Below are positions 7,221 through 8,261 of a stretch of 8,261 nucleotides of DNA, piece after piece (position 1 is the first letter of the stretch; every line of letters begins with the position of its first letter). The translations under genes were made by a program, and so were the position numbers. The notes beneath the pieces were generated by a model that saw nothing but the letters and a program-made list of their open reading frames with translations, was not told where the DNA came from and did not search any database. This DNA is from Vulcanimicrobiota bacterium (GTDB lineage Bacteria > Vulcanimicrobiota > Vulcanimicrobiia > Vulcanimicrobiales > Vulcanimicrobiaceae), in NCBI GenBank assembly GCA_019245275.1, contig JAFARW010000213.1:1-8261 (forward strand). The letters are read 5' to 3'.

Positions 7221-8141
7221 TTGCACGACTTCCTACAACAGCTCGTCAACGGGCTGTCGCTGGGCGCAATCTATGCCCTGATTGCGCTCGGCTATACAAT
7301 GGTCTACGGGATCATCGAATTGATCAACTTTGCGCACGGCGACGTTTACACGCTGGGGACTTTTTTCTCGCTTTCGATTCTCACGCTGCTGGGCGTTTCA
7401 AATCAGTTGCACGGCGCCGCACTGTTCGTTGATGTGGCGGTCGCAGTCGTTGGCGCGATGGTCCTTTGCGGCCTAACCGGTGTCATCATCGAACGGCTGG
7501 CGTATCGCCGGCTGCGTAACGCTCCGCGCCTCGCGCCGTTGATCACCGCGATCGGCGTCTCGTTCATTCTTGAAAACATCATGCAGTGGTGGCGTGGGCC
7601 ATCCCCCGTGTCCTTTCCACAAGTGATTCCGAACCCGGGCTGGGCGATCGGCGGCATCGAGATTCAAGCCAAGCAACTGATGGTCATCGTGTTCGCGATC
7701 GTGATGATGGTCGCGTTGCAAGTCTTCATCTACAATACGAAGCTCGGAAAGGCGATGCGCGCTACCGCGCAGGATCGGGATGCAGCGCAACTGATGGGCA
7801 TCAACATCAACGCGACTATCGCGCTGACGTTTCTGATCGGCAGCGCACTTGCAGGCGCTGCTGGTTTCGTCTCCGGTGTCTACTATCAATCGACATGGTT
7901 CTTCAACGGTTTCAATGCGGGGCTGAAGGCGTTTACGGCCGCGGTCCTCGGAGGCATCGGTAACTTGGCGGGCGCGATGCTCGGTGGGTTTTGCATCGGC
8001 ATCGTCGAGGCGCTGACGAACTTGAAGATTTTCCCGAGCGGCAACCAATGGAGCAACGTCGTCGTCTTCTCGGTACTTGTGCTCGTGTTGATCTTCCGCC
8101 CGTCGGGGCTGCTCGGCGAGTCGCTGCCGGAGAAGGTCTAA
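7221..8141 (+). CDS. livH: ABC transporter permease, LivH family
   Basis: Inner-membrane permease of a branched-chain amino-acid-type ABC importer; it pairs with LivM to form the channel. It has 306 residues, normal for LivH. The N-terminus FLQQLVNGLSLGAIYALIALGYTMVYGI (4-31) with INFAHGDVYTLG (35-46) is the LivH hallmark. Hydrophobic membrane segments are seen near 13-30, 45-60, 69-91, 105-121, 152-171, 199-220, 236-264 and 276-293. The coupling loop that contacts the ATPase is GKAMRATAQDRDAAQLMGI (176-194). The C-terminus FRPSGLLGE is also typical. The TTG at 7221 is the only start codon between the in-frame TAG of the preceding gene (7203-7205) and the conserved N-terminal region, so I take it as the start although no SD precedes it. 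Coupled or inefficient initiation is therefore likely. A stop only 4 bases before the livM start supports an operon. Confidence 0.94.
   Translation: MHDFLQQLVNGLSLGAIYALIALGYTMVYGIIELINFAHGDVYTLGTFFSLSILTLLGVSNQLHGAALFVDVAVAVVGAMVLCGLTGVIIERLAYRRLRNAPRLAPLITAIGVSFILENIMQWWRGPSPVSFPQVIPNPGWAIGGIEIQAKQLMVIVFAIVMMVALQVFIYNTKLGKAMRATAQDRDAAQLMGININATIALTFLIGSALAGAAGFVSGVYYQSTWFFNGFNAGLKAFTAAVLGGIGNLAGAMLGGFCIGIVEALTNLKIFPSGNQWSNVVVFSVLVLVLIFRPSGLLGESLPEKV
8129..8136 (+). promoter_or_regulatory. Ribosome-binding site of the livM gene
   Basis: GGAGAAGG lies inside the last codons of livH, 9 bases before the GTG at 8146. It is the reason for choosing that GTG as the livM start. Confidence 0.7.
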
Positions 8142-8145
8142 AGCC

Positions 8146-8261
8146 GTGCTGCAGCGCCTTGCGACGCTTCCGAAATGGCTGCAGATCGCGATTTGGGTCG
8201 TTATTGCAGCGGTTCTCCTTGCATTGCCGGCCATCGATCGAAATGGATCACACTTCAGTCT
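8146..8261 (+). CDS. livM: ABC transporter permease, LivM family (N-terminal fragment)
   Basis: The GTG start lies 4 bases after the livH stop, with a good SD upstream. The frame stays open to the window edge and gives 38 residues plus two bases. The product begins with a short basic/amphipathic stretch (MLQRLATLPKWLQ) followed by a strongly hydrophobic segment, IAIWVVIAAVLLALPAI (14-30), as expected for the first membrane helix of LivM. The sequence is too short for a family motif, so the assignment rests on position (directly after livH in the usual J-H-M order) and on the membrane helix. The gene is cut by the window end, not visibly broken. Confidence 0.75.
   Translation, partial: MLQRLATLPKWLQIAIWVVIAAVLLALPAIDRNGSHFS

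Noticed and set aside
6387..7226. Long - strand open frame of 279 codons over the binding-protein gene
   Set aside because: It is antisense to a gene with a lipobox and family motifs, and shows no domain or start signal of its own.
7473..8234. Long - strand open frame of 253 codons over livH
   Set aside because: It is antisense to an unmistakable permease gene, and the product is rich in His/Arg/Asp as expected for a shadow frame.

Overview
The window comes from a moderately GC-rich bacterial chromosome, about 58-60% GC by eye. It is gene-dense and carries ordinary metabolic and transport genes. I see no mobile element, CRISPR array, tRNA or rRNA. Start codons are mixed (ATG, GTG, TTG), several genes lack a clear Shine-Dalgarno (SD) site, and the palindrome CGATCG is very frequent. 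MetH most resembles, from memory, the homologues in Chloroflexota, Deinococcota and similar deep-branching lineages. The style would also fit Candidatus Eremiobacterota (WPS-2) or a related terrestrial phylum. That placement is a low-confidence inference.

Left block (1-5183, + strand): the C-terminal third of cysteine synthase (cysK), an L-asparaginase II family protein, full-length cobalamin-dependent methionine synthase (metH) and a small VOC/glyoxalase-fold protein. cysK and the asparaginase gene overlap by 4 bases (GTGA). The asparaginase gene and metH are 2 bases apart, and metH and the VOC gene 15 bases apart. They look like one operon built around cysteine and methionine synthesis, with an asparaginase in an unexpected place. 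The promoter lies left of the window.

Middle (5184-5975): a short convergent gap, then an exported YceI-family protein on the - strand. A compact divergent intergenic region separates it from the next + strand operon and contains a GC-rich stem-loop just upstream of that operon's SD site.

Right block (5976-8261, + strand): the start of a branched-chain amino-acid-type (HAAT/Liv) ABC importer. It comprises a substrate-binding lipoprotein, the LivH permease (TTG start) and the beginning of the LivM permease, which is cut by the window edge. The two ATPases (LivG/LivF) presumably follow outside.

I did not find a convincing undescribed system. The points most worth checking are the asparaginase inside a sulfur amino acid operon, the CGATCG excess, the structured leader of the transporter operon, and the non-canonical C-terminal activation domain of MetH.
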